The notes under the pieces: model-generated
What the model saw: the letters and a program-made list of their open reading frames with translations, nothing else
The model's database searches: none
What the model was told of the DNA's origin: nothing
Part shown: one piece after another, positions 30,162 through 38,306 of the stretch
Numbering within the stretch: position 1 is the first letter of the stretch
How the letters are laid out: each line of letters begins with the position of its first letter
Origin: Winslowiella toletana
GTDB lineage: Bacteria > Pseudomonadota > Gammaproteobacteria > Enterobacterales > Enterobacteriaceae
Reading direction: 5' to 3'
DNA: 64,000 nucleotides
Assembly (NCBI RefSeq): GCF_017875465.1
Contig: NZ_JAGGMQ010000001.1
Location: forward strand, 2,914,001-2,978,000
Made by a program: the position numbers and the translations under genes

Positions 30162-32453
30162 ATGACTGACAGATCCCACAGTTCACACTGGGGCGCGTTT
30201 AGCGCCCGCTTGCATGATAATCGTCTGACGATTACTCCTTTCGCCGGCGATCCCGATCCCAGTCCGCTGTTAAAAAACTTTGAAAATGTACTGAATCATC
30301 CGGTGCGCGTTACGCAGCCCATGGTGCGGCGCGGCTGGCTGGAAGATGGCCCGGGTGCTGATGAGCGACGTGGATCCGATGACTATATCGCCATTAGCTG
30401 GGAGCAGGCTTACCAGCTGGCAGCCGACGAGCTGCAGCGCGTCAGTGCGGAATCTGGCCCGCAGGCGGTGTTTGGCGGCTCTTACGGCTGGTCGAGCGCC
30501 GGACGTTTTCATCATGCCCAGAGCCAGGTGCATCGCTTTCTGAATACGGTGATTGGCGGCTATGTCCGTTCGGTCAACAGCTACAGTTCCGGCGCCGCCT
30601 CGGTGATCCTGCCGCATATTGTCGGCGACATGAATGAAGTGGCGCGCCGTGGCGTGAGCTGGGAAGAGATTTCACAACATACTGAGGTGCTGTTGTCGTT
30701 TGGTGGTCTGGCGCTGAAAAACGCCCAGGTTGCCAGCGGTGGCCTGAGTGAGCATACCGAGCGTGGCTTTATCCATGCCGCAGCGACGCGCGGCACGCAG
30801 TTTCTTTCGGTCAGCCCGCTGCGCAGCGATCTGCCACAGGAGGCGCAGGGCGAGTGGATCCCGATTCGTCCCGGCACCGATGCGGCGCTGATGCTGGCGT
30901 TGCTGCATACGCTGGTGGCAAACGACTGGCATGATCAGGCGTTTCTGGATCGTTACTGCGTCGGCTGGGACACGCTGGCGGCCTATATCGGTGGTGAAGC
31001 CGATGGGCAGGTGCGTGATGCCGGATGGGCGGCGGCGATCTGTGGTATTGATGCGCAGCGTATTGTCGCACTGGCGGCGCAGTTGCAGGGCCGCCGGGTA
31101 CTGGTCAGCGTCGCTCACGCCTTACAGCGTGCGCAGCATGGCGAACAGCCGGTGTGGCTGGCACTGGTGCTGGCGGCGGCGTTAGGCCAGCCTGGTTTGC
31201 CGGGCGGGGGTTTTGCCTATGCGCTGGGCGCGCTCGGTCATTATGGTAAGCACCATAATCTGGCGTCGTTTCCCGCGCTGCCGCAGGGCAAGAATGGTAT
31301 TGACCGTTTAATCCCGGTGGCACGTATCGCCGATATGCTGCTGCATCCCGGTAAGTCGTTCCGCTATAACGGCCGCGATCTGACTTATCCGACGATAAAG
31401 CTGGCCTGGTGGGCTGGTGGCAACCCTTTCCATCACCATCAGGATCTGGCGCGTTTACGCCAGGCGTTCAGTAAGCTGGATACCTTAATTGTCCACGAAG
31501 TTGCCTGGACCGCCACCGCCCGCCATGCCGATCTGGTACTGCCCTGCACCATGACGCTGGAGCGCGAGGATATTGGCGGCGCTCCGACCGATCGCCATCT
31601 GGTGGCGATGCAACAGGTAGCGCAGCCGCACGCGCAGGCGAAAGATGACTACACCATTTTTGCCGAACTGGCGCGGCGTTTAGGGCGTGAAGCGGAGTTT
31701 ACCGAAGGACGCACCGCGCGCCAGTGGCTGATTTATCACTATCAGCAGTTGCAGCAACGGCTGGCGGCGCAGGCGGTGGTGATTCCGGACTTTGCGCAGT
31801 TCTGGCAGCAGGGCGTGCTGGCGTTGCCGCAAATCAAGGATGGCGGCCGCATGCTGAAAGCGTTTCGCGCCGATCCGCAGCAATATCCGTTGCCGACCCC
31901 AAGCGGGAAAATTGAGATTTTCTCGGCCACCATCGCCGCTTTTGCCGATGCGGATTGTCCCGGTCACGGCCAGTGGCTGACGCCGCTGGAACAGCCAGAT
32001 GCACAGCATCCGCTGTATCTGATTGCTAATCAGCCCGCGTCGCGTCTGCACAGTCAGCTCGATTATGGTCAGCACAGTGTTGATATGAAGCGGCGTGGTC
32101 GCGAAGTGTGTCGTATGCATCCGCATGATGCGCGCAGTCGCGGCATCAGTGATAACGATGTGGTGCAGATCGTGAATACGCGCGGCATTGCGCTGGCATG
32201 TGTCGATATCAGCGAGGCGATCATGCCCGGTGTGGTGCAGCTGCCGACTGGCGCCTGGTATGATCCGGTTGACCCGCTGGCGGCGCGGCCGATGTGCCGT
32301 CATGGTAATCCGAATGTGCTGACGCTGGATATTGGTACTTCGGCGTTAAGCCAGGGCTGTAGTGGGCAGATTACGGTGGTTGATGTGCTGCCGTTTAACG
32401 GCGAACCACCGGCGGTACAGGCTTTCCTGCCACCGCTGGCAGGAAAACGCTGA
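30162..32453 (+). CDS. BisC/TorZ-like molybdenum sulfoxide/N-oxide reductase
   Basis: A 763-aa bis-MGD oxidoreductase of the DMSO reductase family, biotin sulfoxide reductase branch. The family block [25 protein letters not shown] spans about 104-128; the molybdenum ligand is expected to be S142 in [10 protein letters not shown] (compare YSTG in DMSO reductase). Other marks are [36 protein letters not shown] and the C-terminal cofactor domain with LPTGAWYDP. There is no twin-arginine signal and no N-terminal Fe-S cysteine motif, so it is predicted to be cytoplasmic like BisC. Its transporter-linked position suggests it reduces an S-oxide related to the imported compound (methionine sulfoxide is a known BisC substrate); this is inference. 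Start at ATG 30162; the ribosome binding site is weak. The stop abuts the stop of the convergent MmgE/PrpD gene. Confidence 0.85.
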   Translation: MTDRSHSSHWGAFSARLHDNRLTITPFAGDPDPSPLLKNFENVLNHPVRVTQPMVRRGWLEDGPGADERRGSDDYIAISWEQAYQLAADELQRVSAESGPQAVFGGSYGWSSAGRFHHAQSQVHRFLNTVIGGYVRSVNSYSSGAASVILPHIVGDMNEVARRGVSWEEISQHTEVLLSFGGLALKNAQVASGGLSEHTERGFIHAAATRGTQFLSVSPLRSDLPQEAQGEWIPIRPGTDAALMLALLHTLVANDWHDQAFLDRYCVGWDTLAAYIGGEADGQVRDAGWAAAICGIDAQRIVALAAQLQGRRVLVSVAHALQRAQHGEQPVWLALVLAAALGQPGLPGGGFAYALGALGHYGKHHNLASFPALPQGKNGIDRLIPVARIADMLLHPGKSFRYNGRDLTYPTIKLAWWAGGNPFHHHQDLARLRQAFSKLDTLIVHEVAWTATARHADLVLPCTMTLEREDIGGAPTDRHLVAMQQVAQPHAQAKDDYTIFAELARRLGREAEFTEGRTARQWLIYHYQQLQQRLAAQAVVIPDFAQFWQQGVLALPQIKDGGRMLKAFRADPQQYPLPTPSGKIEIFSATIAAFADADCPGHGQWLTPLEQPDAQHPLYLIANQPASRLHSQLDYGQHSVDMKRRGREVCRMHPHDARSRGISDNDVVQIVNTRGIALACVDISEAIMPGVVQLPTGAWYDPVDPLAARPMCRHGNPNVLTLDIGTSALSQGCSGQITVVDVLPFNGEPPAVQAFLPPLAGKR

Positions 32454-33776
32454 TTACTTTACGCTCAGCAGTGCACAGAGCGCAGGCAGGTCGTCTGCCG
32501 CGCGCAGCTGGCTGCGCGTCACTATCTGCTGTCGCTGGCTTTCGCTGTGGTTCGGCAGGCAGCTGCGCAGCTTGCTGGTCAGATCCAGCGGAATAGCGAG
32601 GCTCTGCTGACGGGTGACGCGCTGCTGCAGACGTTCGCCACTGCTTAACCATAGCGTCACCTGATGGAAGCGCTGGCCGGGATTAAGCGCATCCGGCGGC
32701 GCACTCTCATCCGGGCAACGCACCGCTTTCTCTGCCAGCGCCGCAATCTCCGGGTTTAGCGGTCCTTCGGCAAAATCCTCAACCCGCAGGTTGTCGCGCA
32801 GCAGGGCGATAGCCACCACATACTCCAGACTGAAACGCGCTTCGATACCATTCTGCGGATGGCGGATAAACGCGGCAATATCCCCGCCCGGTGGAAAGGC
32901 GATGTCAATGCGCTGAATCGCCGCCGCCAGCGCCGCGACACTGTGGCCTTGTTGCAGCCAGGCACTGCGCAGCTGACGCGCCGCATCGGCGGCGCTGTGG
33001 GTGCCGGAGCAGGTGGGATAAGGTTTAAACTCCAGCCCCGGCGCGACGATGCGCCATGGCGCGCCCCAGCTGGCGGTCAGTTTTTCCGGTTGTTGTTGCC
33101 CGGCGCAATACGCGTGCAGGAAACTCTCCAGTACCTGTTGCGGCTGCCCATCAAAGCCGGCCAGCGTCAGCAGGATCGCGCTGACCGCTGCCTGCGCGGC
33201 AAGCCCGGCGTGCAGCGGTTTCACCGCGCTGCCAAATTGCGCGCGCAGACCGCTGGCCTGCGTCGCCGCCAGACCGAGGATCACCGCGGTTTGCTCCGCG
33301 CTGGCGTCCAGCAGACACGCGGTTGCCGCCGCTGCCGCGATAACACCAAGGGTGGCGGTATTATGGAAGCCAAGCGTGTAGTGCTGTGGCCCGGCCGCCA
33401 GCCCCAGACGACCGGCCACTTCGACGCCGATGACATATGCATCGAGAAAATCGTCGCCACTGATTTCCGGCCGCTGCGCCGCTAACGCCAGCAGGGCCGG
33501 CAGAATCACCGTGCCCGGATGACCGCGAAAATCGGCATGAAAATCATCAAAGTCCAGCGCGTGCCCGGCGTAGCCCAGCAATAGCGCCTGGCTCAGACTC
33601 TCTTCACCGCGATAAACCTGGCGCAAACTGCGCAGCCCGGAATCGGCAATCTCACCGTTCACAACCGGCAGGGTGACGGCAATAAAATCCAGCAGACCGG
33701 CACGGGCTTTAGCGCGCGCCTCCTCTGATGGGCGGGTGCTGACAATCAGCGTGGCGAGCTGTTGCGCTAAGCTCAT
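32454..33776 (-). CDS. MmgE/PrpD family protein (YxeQ-like)
   Basis: A 440-aa protein of the MmgE/PrpD family, which includes 2-methylcitrate dehydratase and cis-aconitate decarboxylase. The N-terminal helical domain has the family motif YAGHALDFDDFHADFRGHPGTVILPALLALA; the second domain has FKPYPTCSGTHSAADAA. Its reaction is not known. It is the last gene of a four-gene minus-strand operon (lyase, acetyltransferase, deacylase, this gene) and overlaps the deacylase by 4 bp. B. subtilis yxeQ encodes the same family in the same type of operon, also without an assigned step. A hydratase, dehydratase or isomerase role on a dicarboxylate would suit the family. Confidence 0.85.
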   Translation of the reverse strand: MSLAQQLATLIVSTRPSEEARAKARAGLLDFIAVTLPVVNGEIADSGLRSLRQVYRGEESLSQALLLGYAGHALDFDDFHADFRGHPGTVILPALLALAAQRPEISGDDFLDAYVIGVEVAGRLGLAAGPQHYTLGFHNTATLGVIAAAAATACLLDASAEQTAVILGLAATQASGLRAQFGSAVKPLHAGLAAQAAVSAILLTLAGFDGQPQQVLESFLHAYCAGQQQPEKLTASWGAPWRIVAPGLEFKPYPTCSGTHSAADAARQLRSAWLQQGHSVAALAAAIQRIDIAFPPGGDIAAFIRHPQNGIEARFSLEYVVAIALLRDNLRVEDFAEGPLNPEIAALAEKAVRCPDESAPPDALNPGQRFHQVTLWLSSGERLQQRVTRQQSLAIPLDLTSKLRSCLPNHSESQRQQIVTRSQLRAADDLPALCALLSVK

Positions 33777-34924
33777 GCTTTCACCAGCGCCTTAACCGCC
33801 AGTTGCAGCAGATAGCGGGCAGTGGGAAACAGGGCGCGATCGTCGACGCGGAATTCCGGATGGTGCAGGGCAAAAGGGCCACCGGAGCCAACCATCACAA
33901 AAGCGCCGGGGATCTGCTGCTGATAGAACGCAAAGTCTTCGCCAATCGGACTGGCCTCGACGCGCCGCGTCTCAAAACCGACCTCTGACGCCTGCTGTAA
34001 GGCGAAATCCACCCAGTCTGCATCATTGACCACCGATGGCGGACCCGGCTGCCAGTTAAGCGTGATATCGCTGGCGAAAGCCGCGCCGATACCTTGCGTC
34101 ACTTCGCGGAAACGGCGTTCGATCAGCTCACGGGTCTGTTGATCAAAACTGCGCACCGTGCCTTCCAGCCAGGCGCGATCCGGGATCACGTTCCAGGTGC
34201 TGCCGCTGTGGATCTGGGTAATTGATACCACCGCATTTTCGCTGGACTGCACATTCCGCGCGATCAGGGTTTGCAGCGCGGCAATCAGTTGTCCGGCAAT
34301 GACAATCGGATCGTTGCCCTCATGGGGACGCGCGGCGTGGCTGCCGGTGCCTGCAATGGTGATATCGAAGCGATCGACACCGGCGGTCAGTGCCCCGGCT
34401 TTGCTGCCGAGGACGCCGACCGGCAGGGTCGGATCGTTATGGATGCCAAAGATCACCCGCGCATTATCCAGCGCGCCGGTCGCCAGCAGCGTGGGCGCGC
34501 CATGTCCGGTCTCTTCCGCCGCCTGGAACAGAATACGCACGGTGCCGGGCAGGTTCTCTTCCTGCGCTTTCAGCATTATCGCCGCGCCGAGCGCTGCTGA
34601 GGTATGAAAATCATGTCCGCAGGCATGCATCACGCCAGAGTGTTGTGAAACGTACGCCACGCCCGATTTTTCCTCGATCGGCAACGCATCGATATCAGCG
34701 CGCAGCACCACCAGCGGCCCTGTCTGCTGACCGCCGATTTCCGCTACCAGACCGGTGGCGAGCGGCAGATCGAGCACGCGGATATGATGACTTTCCAGCG
34801 CCGCTTTAATCCGTGCAGTGGTAGCAAACTCCTCGTTGGAGAGCTCAGGATAACGATGCATTTCATGGCGGAAATCCTGAATAAAGCGCGCCAGATCCTG
34901 ATGTTGTGAGGGGATAGCTAACAT
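33773..34924 (-). CDS. M20-family N-acyl amino acid deacylase (YxeP/HipO-like)
   Basis: A 383-aa metal-dependent amidohydrolase. Metal-site residues are visible: D77 and the LRADIDALPI block (74-83), C102-G-H104 in HACGHDFHTSAALGAA, and the catalytic pair E137-E138 in FQAAEETGHGAP. A dimerisation (lid) domain fills the middle, and the C-terminal metal ligand lies in FALHHPEFRVDD. The family removes acetyl or other acyl groups from amino acids and cysteine derivatives. Its partner N-acetyltransferase is encoded 1 bp upstream, which suggests an acetylate-cleave-deacetylate route; YxeP performs the deacetylation of N-acetylcysteine in B. subtilis. Confidence 0.88.
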   Translation of the reverse strand: MLAIPSQHQDLARFIQDFRHEMHRYPELSNEEFATTARIKAALESHHIRVLDLPLATGLVAEIGGQQTGPLVVLRADIDALPIEEKSGVAYVSQHSGVMHACGHDFHTSAALGAAIMLKAQEENLPGTVRILFQAAEETGHGAPTLLATGALDNARVIFGIHNDPTLPVGVLGSKAGALTAGVDRFDITIAGTGSHAARPHEGNDPIVIAGQLIAALQTLIARNVQSSENAVVSITQIHSGSTWNVIPDRAWLEGTVRSFDQQTRELIERRFREVTQGIGAAFASDITLNWQPGPPSVVNDADWVDFALQQASEVGFETRRVEASPIGEDFAFYQQQIPGAFVMVGSGGPFALHHPEFRVDDRALFPTARYLLQLAVKALVKA

Positions 34925-34925
34925 T

Positions 34926-35480
34926 TTAAACTCCTGTTAAGGTGCGCGTTTCACGCACTGGCTGACGCGCCAGCCACCCGGCATGGCTGGCGTCATCCAG
35001 CACTTTCTTCATATACAGTGTGATATGGCCTTTGCCGAGATCGGTTTCATGCATTGGCTGAAAACCGCGCTTCAGGTACATCGCGCGCAGCCACGGATGG
35101 CTGGTGGCGGTGCCCAGCGACACCGCAGGCGCTTTCAGCTCGTCACGCAGCACCTCCTGTTCCAGCCAGCTCAGCAGCTGGTTGCCGTAACCCTGGCCGT
35201 TAAACGCCGGATGGGCGCCAAACCAGCCGATATGCGGCAGGCCAAAAGGCCCCGGCAGCGGCCCCCAGGGATAACGAATGGTTACCGAGGCGACCATCTG
35301 CTGATCAATAAACAGGGCATACACCCCATGCTGTTGCAAATGGCCTGTGACTTTCGCCAGGTCCGCCGTCGCCGCATCAAAATGAATCCCCAGTGCTTTG
35401 ACCGGGGCGTAAGCCGCGAGCATCAGCGCCAGATAGTCATCACGGTCAGCAGTGGTAAGCGCACGGTAGTGGGCTGTCAT
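34926..35480 (-). CDS. GNAT N-acetyltransferase (YxeL-like role)
   Basis: A 184-aa GCN5-related acetyltransferase. The acetyl-CoA-binding motif A is HPAFNGQGYGNQLLSWLEQ (90-108, Q/R-x-x-G-x-G/A type), preceded by the beta-4 strand region and followed by MYLKRGFQPM, the typical motif B. It overlaps the lyase gene upstream by 4 bp and is followed after 1 bp by the M20 deacylase, so the three are tightly coupled. By analogy with YxeL it would acetylate the amino group of a cysteine adduct before cleavage; the sequence alone gives only the fold. Confidence 0.8.
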   Translation of the reverse strand: MTAHYRALTTADRDDYLALMLAAYAPVKALGIHFDAATADLAKVTGHLQQHGVYALFIDQQMVASVTIRYPWGPLPGPFGLPHIGWFGAHPAFNGQGYGNQLLSWLEQEVLRDELKAPAVSLGTATSHPWLRAMYLKRGFQPMHETDLGKGHITLYMKKVLDDASHAGWLARQPVRETRTLTGV

Positions 35481-36859
35481 GGGGTAAGTTCCTCTTGCGG
35501 TGATAAATGACCGGACTGACGGGCAAAGTTAATCACCTCATCCACTTTTTGCGGCGCGCTACCGATGTAACTGGCCGGATCGAGCCAGCGCTCCAGCTCG
35601 GCCGGGGTCATGCTGGCGGCAATCACCGGCTGTTCCAGCAGTAGCGCCTGGAAAGATCGCTGTTGCTCCCAGGCCTGCATGGCGCACTGATAAATCAGAT
35701 GATGGGCGCTCTGCTTGCCGAGCTTTTTGCCGGTTTCAAACATCACTTTTTCCGACAGCATCAGACCATCCTGCATTTGCAGGTTGGCCAGCATGCGCGG
35801 CTTATTGACGGTGATATCCGGCAGAATGGCGCGCGCGCTCTGTAACTGGGCCGATAAATAGATGCAGATCTCCGGCAGCGCCAGCCACTCTGCGCGCCAG
35901 CTCATCGCATCGCGTTCGTGTTCAACATGCATCGAGTGATAAATCAGACTGGCGCTGCTCAGCAGCGGCGCGGTTAAGCTGGCTAATCCTTCCAGCGCCG
36001 CCGGATTGCGTTTATGCGGCATGGTGGTGGAGCCAATTTTACCGATGCTGAACGGCTCTTCGATCTCGCTGATCTCCGTGCGCATCAGGTTATAAAGTTC
36101 GTTACCGATCTTGCCCAGCGTGCCGCTGATCAGCACCGCCACTGAAGCAAACTCGGAGAAGCGATCGCGTGCCGCCTGCCAGCCTATATTGGGGGTGTTT
36201 AATCCCAGCTGTTGCAGCGCCAGACGCTCAACCCGTGGACCTGCCTCACCAAGCGCGGCGTGGGTGCATATTGCACCACTGAGATTGCCGGTCAACAGGC
36301 GTGGGGCAATCTGCTGCAGGCGATCAAGATGACGGATAAATTCATCCAGCCAGACCGCGACCTTAAAGCCAAAGGTGGTGGGTTGCGCCTGCATGCCGTG
36401 GGTGCGACCCGCCATCAGGGTATACTGATGCTGTTTCGCCAGCTTTATCAGTGTTTCACTGAGCGCCACACAGTCACGCACAATGATTGCCAGCGCCTGC
36501 TTAAGCTGTAAAACCGTGGCGGTATCGACAATATCCTGGGTGGTGACGCCGTAATGAATATATTCACCAGCCTCGCCGCACTGCTGTTGTAGCGCCTTCA
36601 GCGTCGGCATCAGCGAATGTTTCATCTGCGCCGCGGCGCTGGCGATGGCGTCAATATCCAGCAGGCTGGCGTCCGCCCGGCTGGCAATCGCGTCAGCCGC
36701 CTGTTGTGGAATAATGCCCAGCTTACCTTCGGCTACCGCCAGCGCCACTTCGACGCTGACCTGTTGCGTCAGTCGGTTATGCTCTGACCAGATATTGCGC
36801 ATTTCTGCGGTGCCAAAATTATTGCCAATTAAAAGATAATCGATTGGATGTGAGGCCAT
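35477..36859 (-). CDS. Fumarase/aspartase-superfamily lyase (candidate S-(2-succino) lyase)
   Basis: A 460-aa lyase of the adenylosuccinate/argininosuccinate lyase superfamily, whose members remove fumarate from N- or S-succinyl compounds. The three conserved regions are HYGVTTQDIVDTA (102-114), LMAGRTHGMQAQPTTFGFK (148-166) and the signature GSTTMPHKRNPAALEGL (276-292) with the catalytic loop serine S277. It is not the housekeeping PurB by context: it begins an operon with an N-acetyltransferase and a deacylase. A superfamily lyase named 2SL, cleaving N-acetyl-S-(2-succino)cysteine into fumarate and N-acetylcysteine, has been described in yxe-like clusters of Dickeya and Enterococcus; this gene is the natural candidate. 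A carboxymuconate cycloisomerase-type activity is an alternative. Confidence 0.75.
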   Translation of the reverse strand: MASHPIDYLLIGNNFGTAEMRNIWSEHNRLTQQVSVEVALAVAEGKLGIIPQQAADAIASRADASLLDIDAIASAAAQMKHSLMPTLKALQQQCGEAGEYIHYGVTTQDIVDTATVLQLKQALAIIVRDCVALSETLIKLAKQHQYTLMAGRTHGMQAQPTTFGFKVAVWLDEFIRHLDRLQQIAPRLLTGNLSGAICTHAALGEAGPRVERLALQQLGLNTPNIGWQAARDRFSEFASVAVLISGTLGKIGNELYNLMRTEISEIEEPFSIGKIGSTTMPHKRNPAALEGLASLTAPLLSSASLIYHSMHVEHERDAMSWRAEWLALPEICIYLSAQLQSARAILPDITVNKPRMLANLQMQDGLMLSEKVMFETGKKLGKQSAHHLIYQCAMQAWEQQRSFQALLLEQPVIAASMTPAELERWLDPASYIGSAPQKVDEVINFARQSGHLSPQEELTP

Positions 36860-37215
36860 TAATATCTCATTATTTTAAGGGTTAATTTTACGGTGTCGGA
36901 ATCGATAAATTAATTACGCTTCCGCTACCTGAAATTAGCCTTAGTTTCCTCTATCATTTCTTTGATCCAGCACAGCGCGCAAGTGTTTTACTGGCTATAG
37001 CTGAATTTCATCTATACTTTTGCGAATTTATGAAAAGCAAATGGCCAGTATGTGATTGCTTATTTTTAATTTTCTCGTAGCATAATGAAAAAGAACTCTT
37101 TCTCAGATCATATTTACCCTGATTATTCCTCTTTAATTGGGTCATATTTTTTCTCTCTGCCGGGAACGGGATTTTTATGCCCGTTATTTAATGCATAAAT
37201 AAACAGGTTATTATC
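36860..37215. promoter_or_regulatory. AT-rich divergent region between the lyase operon and the dehydrogenase gene
   Basis: A 356-bp non-coding region that must contain the promoters of the leftward lyase operon and the rightward dehydrogenase-monooxygenase pair. It is much richer in A and T than its neighbours. A small hairpin AACGGG / CCCGTT lies at 37165-37185 in the leader of the rightward gene. No regulator gene and no recognised operator is seen. Confidence 0.4.
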
Positions 37216-38289
37216 GTGCTTGCCATAAAATCACCGCACAGCTATTACCATCAGTCCGGTCTGATTGCCCGGGCGGGTGAATATATCGCGCCGCTGGCGA
37301 CCCGCATCGCTATTATTACCAGCCCGCAAGCCTGGCAGGCGGTTAATCCGCAGCTGGAAACCAGCCTGCGGCAACACAACATTGATTATCAGGTCGATTT
37401 CCTTGCTGGCGCATGCAGCGATGTGGCGGTTGACCACCATCAGGCTCGCACCGGACAGTATGGCGCGAGCTTAGTGCTGGGGGTTGGCGGCGGCCGGGTG
37501 GTGGATTGCGCCAAAGCGGTGGCGAACCGTTTTGCGCAGATGGAACTGGTTACCCTGCCAACGGTGGCCGCGACCTGCGCCGCCTGGTCGCCGGTCAGTA
37601 TTATCTATAACGCACAGGGTGGACAGGAGCGCAGCGTACCGATGGCGCGGATGCCGGCGCGAGTGCTGGTCGATCCGGAAGTGATTGCGCAGAGTGATGT
37701 GCGTTTTCTGAAGGCTGGCATTATTGATGCGCTGGCCAAGTGGTATGAATTTGTCCCTTATCAGCAGCAAGATCCCGACAGCCTGTCGCTGAAGCTGAAA
37801 GTTCAGGCGGCGCGGATGGCGGTAGAGGTGTTTGAGCAATATGGCGCTGAAGCGGTACGTGACAATCAGCAGCATAAAGTGACACCGGCGCTGATTAAAG
37901 TGATTGACGCGAATATTGCGCTGGCCGGGCTGGCCAACAGTATGCGCGATGAAACCCCGACGCCTGGCGTGGCCCATGCGATTCATAACCGTCTTACGCA
38001 CCAGCCGGAATTGCATCACTGGTTGCATGGCGAAAAAGTCGGTTTCTGTCTGCTGGTACAGTCGCTGCTGGAGAGCCAGAACGGTCAGCCCGATGAAAAA
38101 CTGCTGTCACTGCTGCGCCAGTATGATGCGCCGCTGACGCTGTCACCGCTGCATGGCGATCGCGCCGCCGTTCTGGCGACCATTGCGCAGGAAGTAAAAT
38201 TCTCTGCGGCCAATGCTGCGCGCTTACCTTTCTCACTTGCCGCCAGCGCCATTGAACAGGCGCTGCTGGCAACCGATCGCGCTTTTTGA
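37216..38289 (+). CDS. HcxA/GldA-like NAD(P)-dependent dehydrogenase
   Basis: A 357-aa iron-containing-alcohol-dehydrogenase-superfamily protein, closest in visible motifs to E. coli HcxA (YbdH), a hydroxycarboxylate dehydrogenase. The nucleotide site is LVLGVGGGRVVDCAKAVANR, followed by the shared block LPTVAATCAAWSPVSIIYN. The metal ligands are expected to be the aspartate in GIIDALAKWYE and the histidines in GVAHAIHNRLT and HHWLHGEKVGF. The start is GTG at 37216. It is 17 bp upstream of the FMN monooxygenase gene. HcxA reduces 2-oxo acids; if the monooxygenase releases oxaloacetate or another 2-oxo acid, this enzyme could act on the product. That link is inference. Confidence 0.8.
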   Translation: MLAIKSPHSYYHQSGLIARAGEYIAPLATRIAIITSPQAWQAVNPQLETSLRQHNIDYQVDFLAGACSDVAVDHHQARTGQYGASLVLGVGGGRVVDCAKAVANRFAQMELVTLPTVAATCAAWSPVSIIYNAQGGQERSVPMARMPARVLVDPEVIAQSDVRFLKAGIIDALAKWYEFVPYQQQDPDSLSLKLKVQAARMAVEVFEQYGAEAVRDNQQHKVTPALIKVIDANIALAGLANSMRDETPTPGVAHAIHNRLTHQPELHHWLHGEKVGFCLLVQSLLESQNGQPDEKLLSLLRQYDAPLTLSPLHGDRAAVLATIAQEVKFSAANAARLPFSLAASAIEQALLATDRAF

Positions 38290-38306
38290 TTTCCTAAGGA
38301 TCGAAT

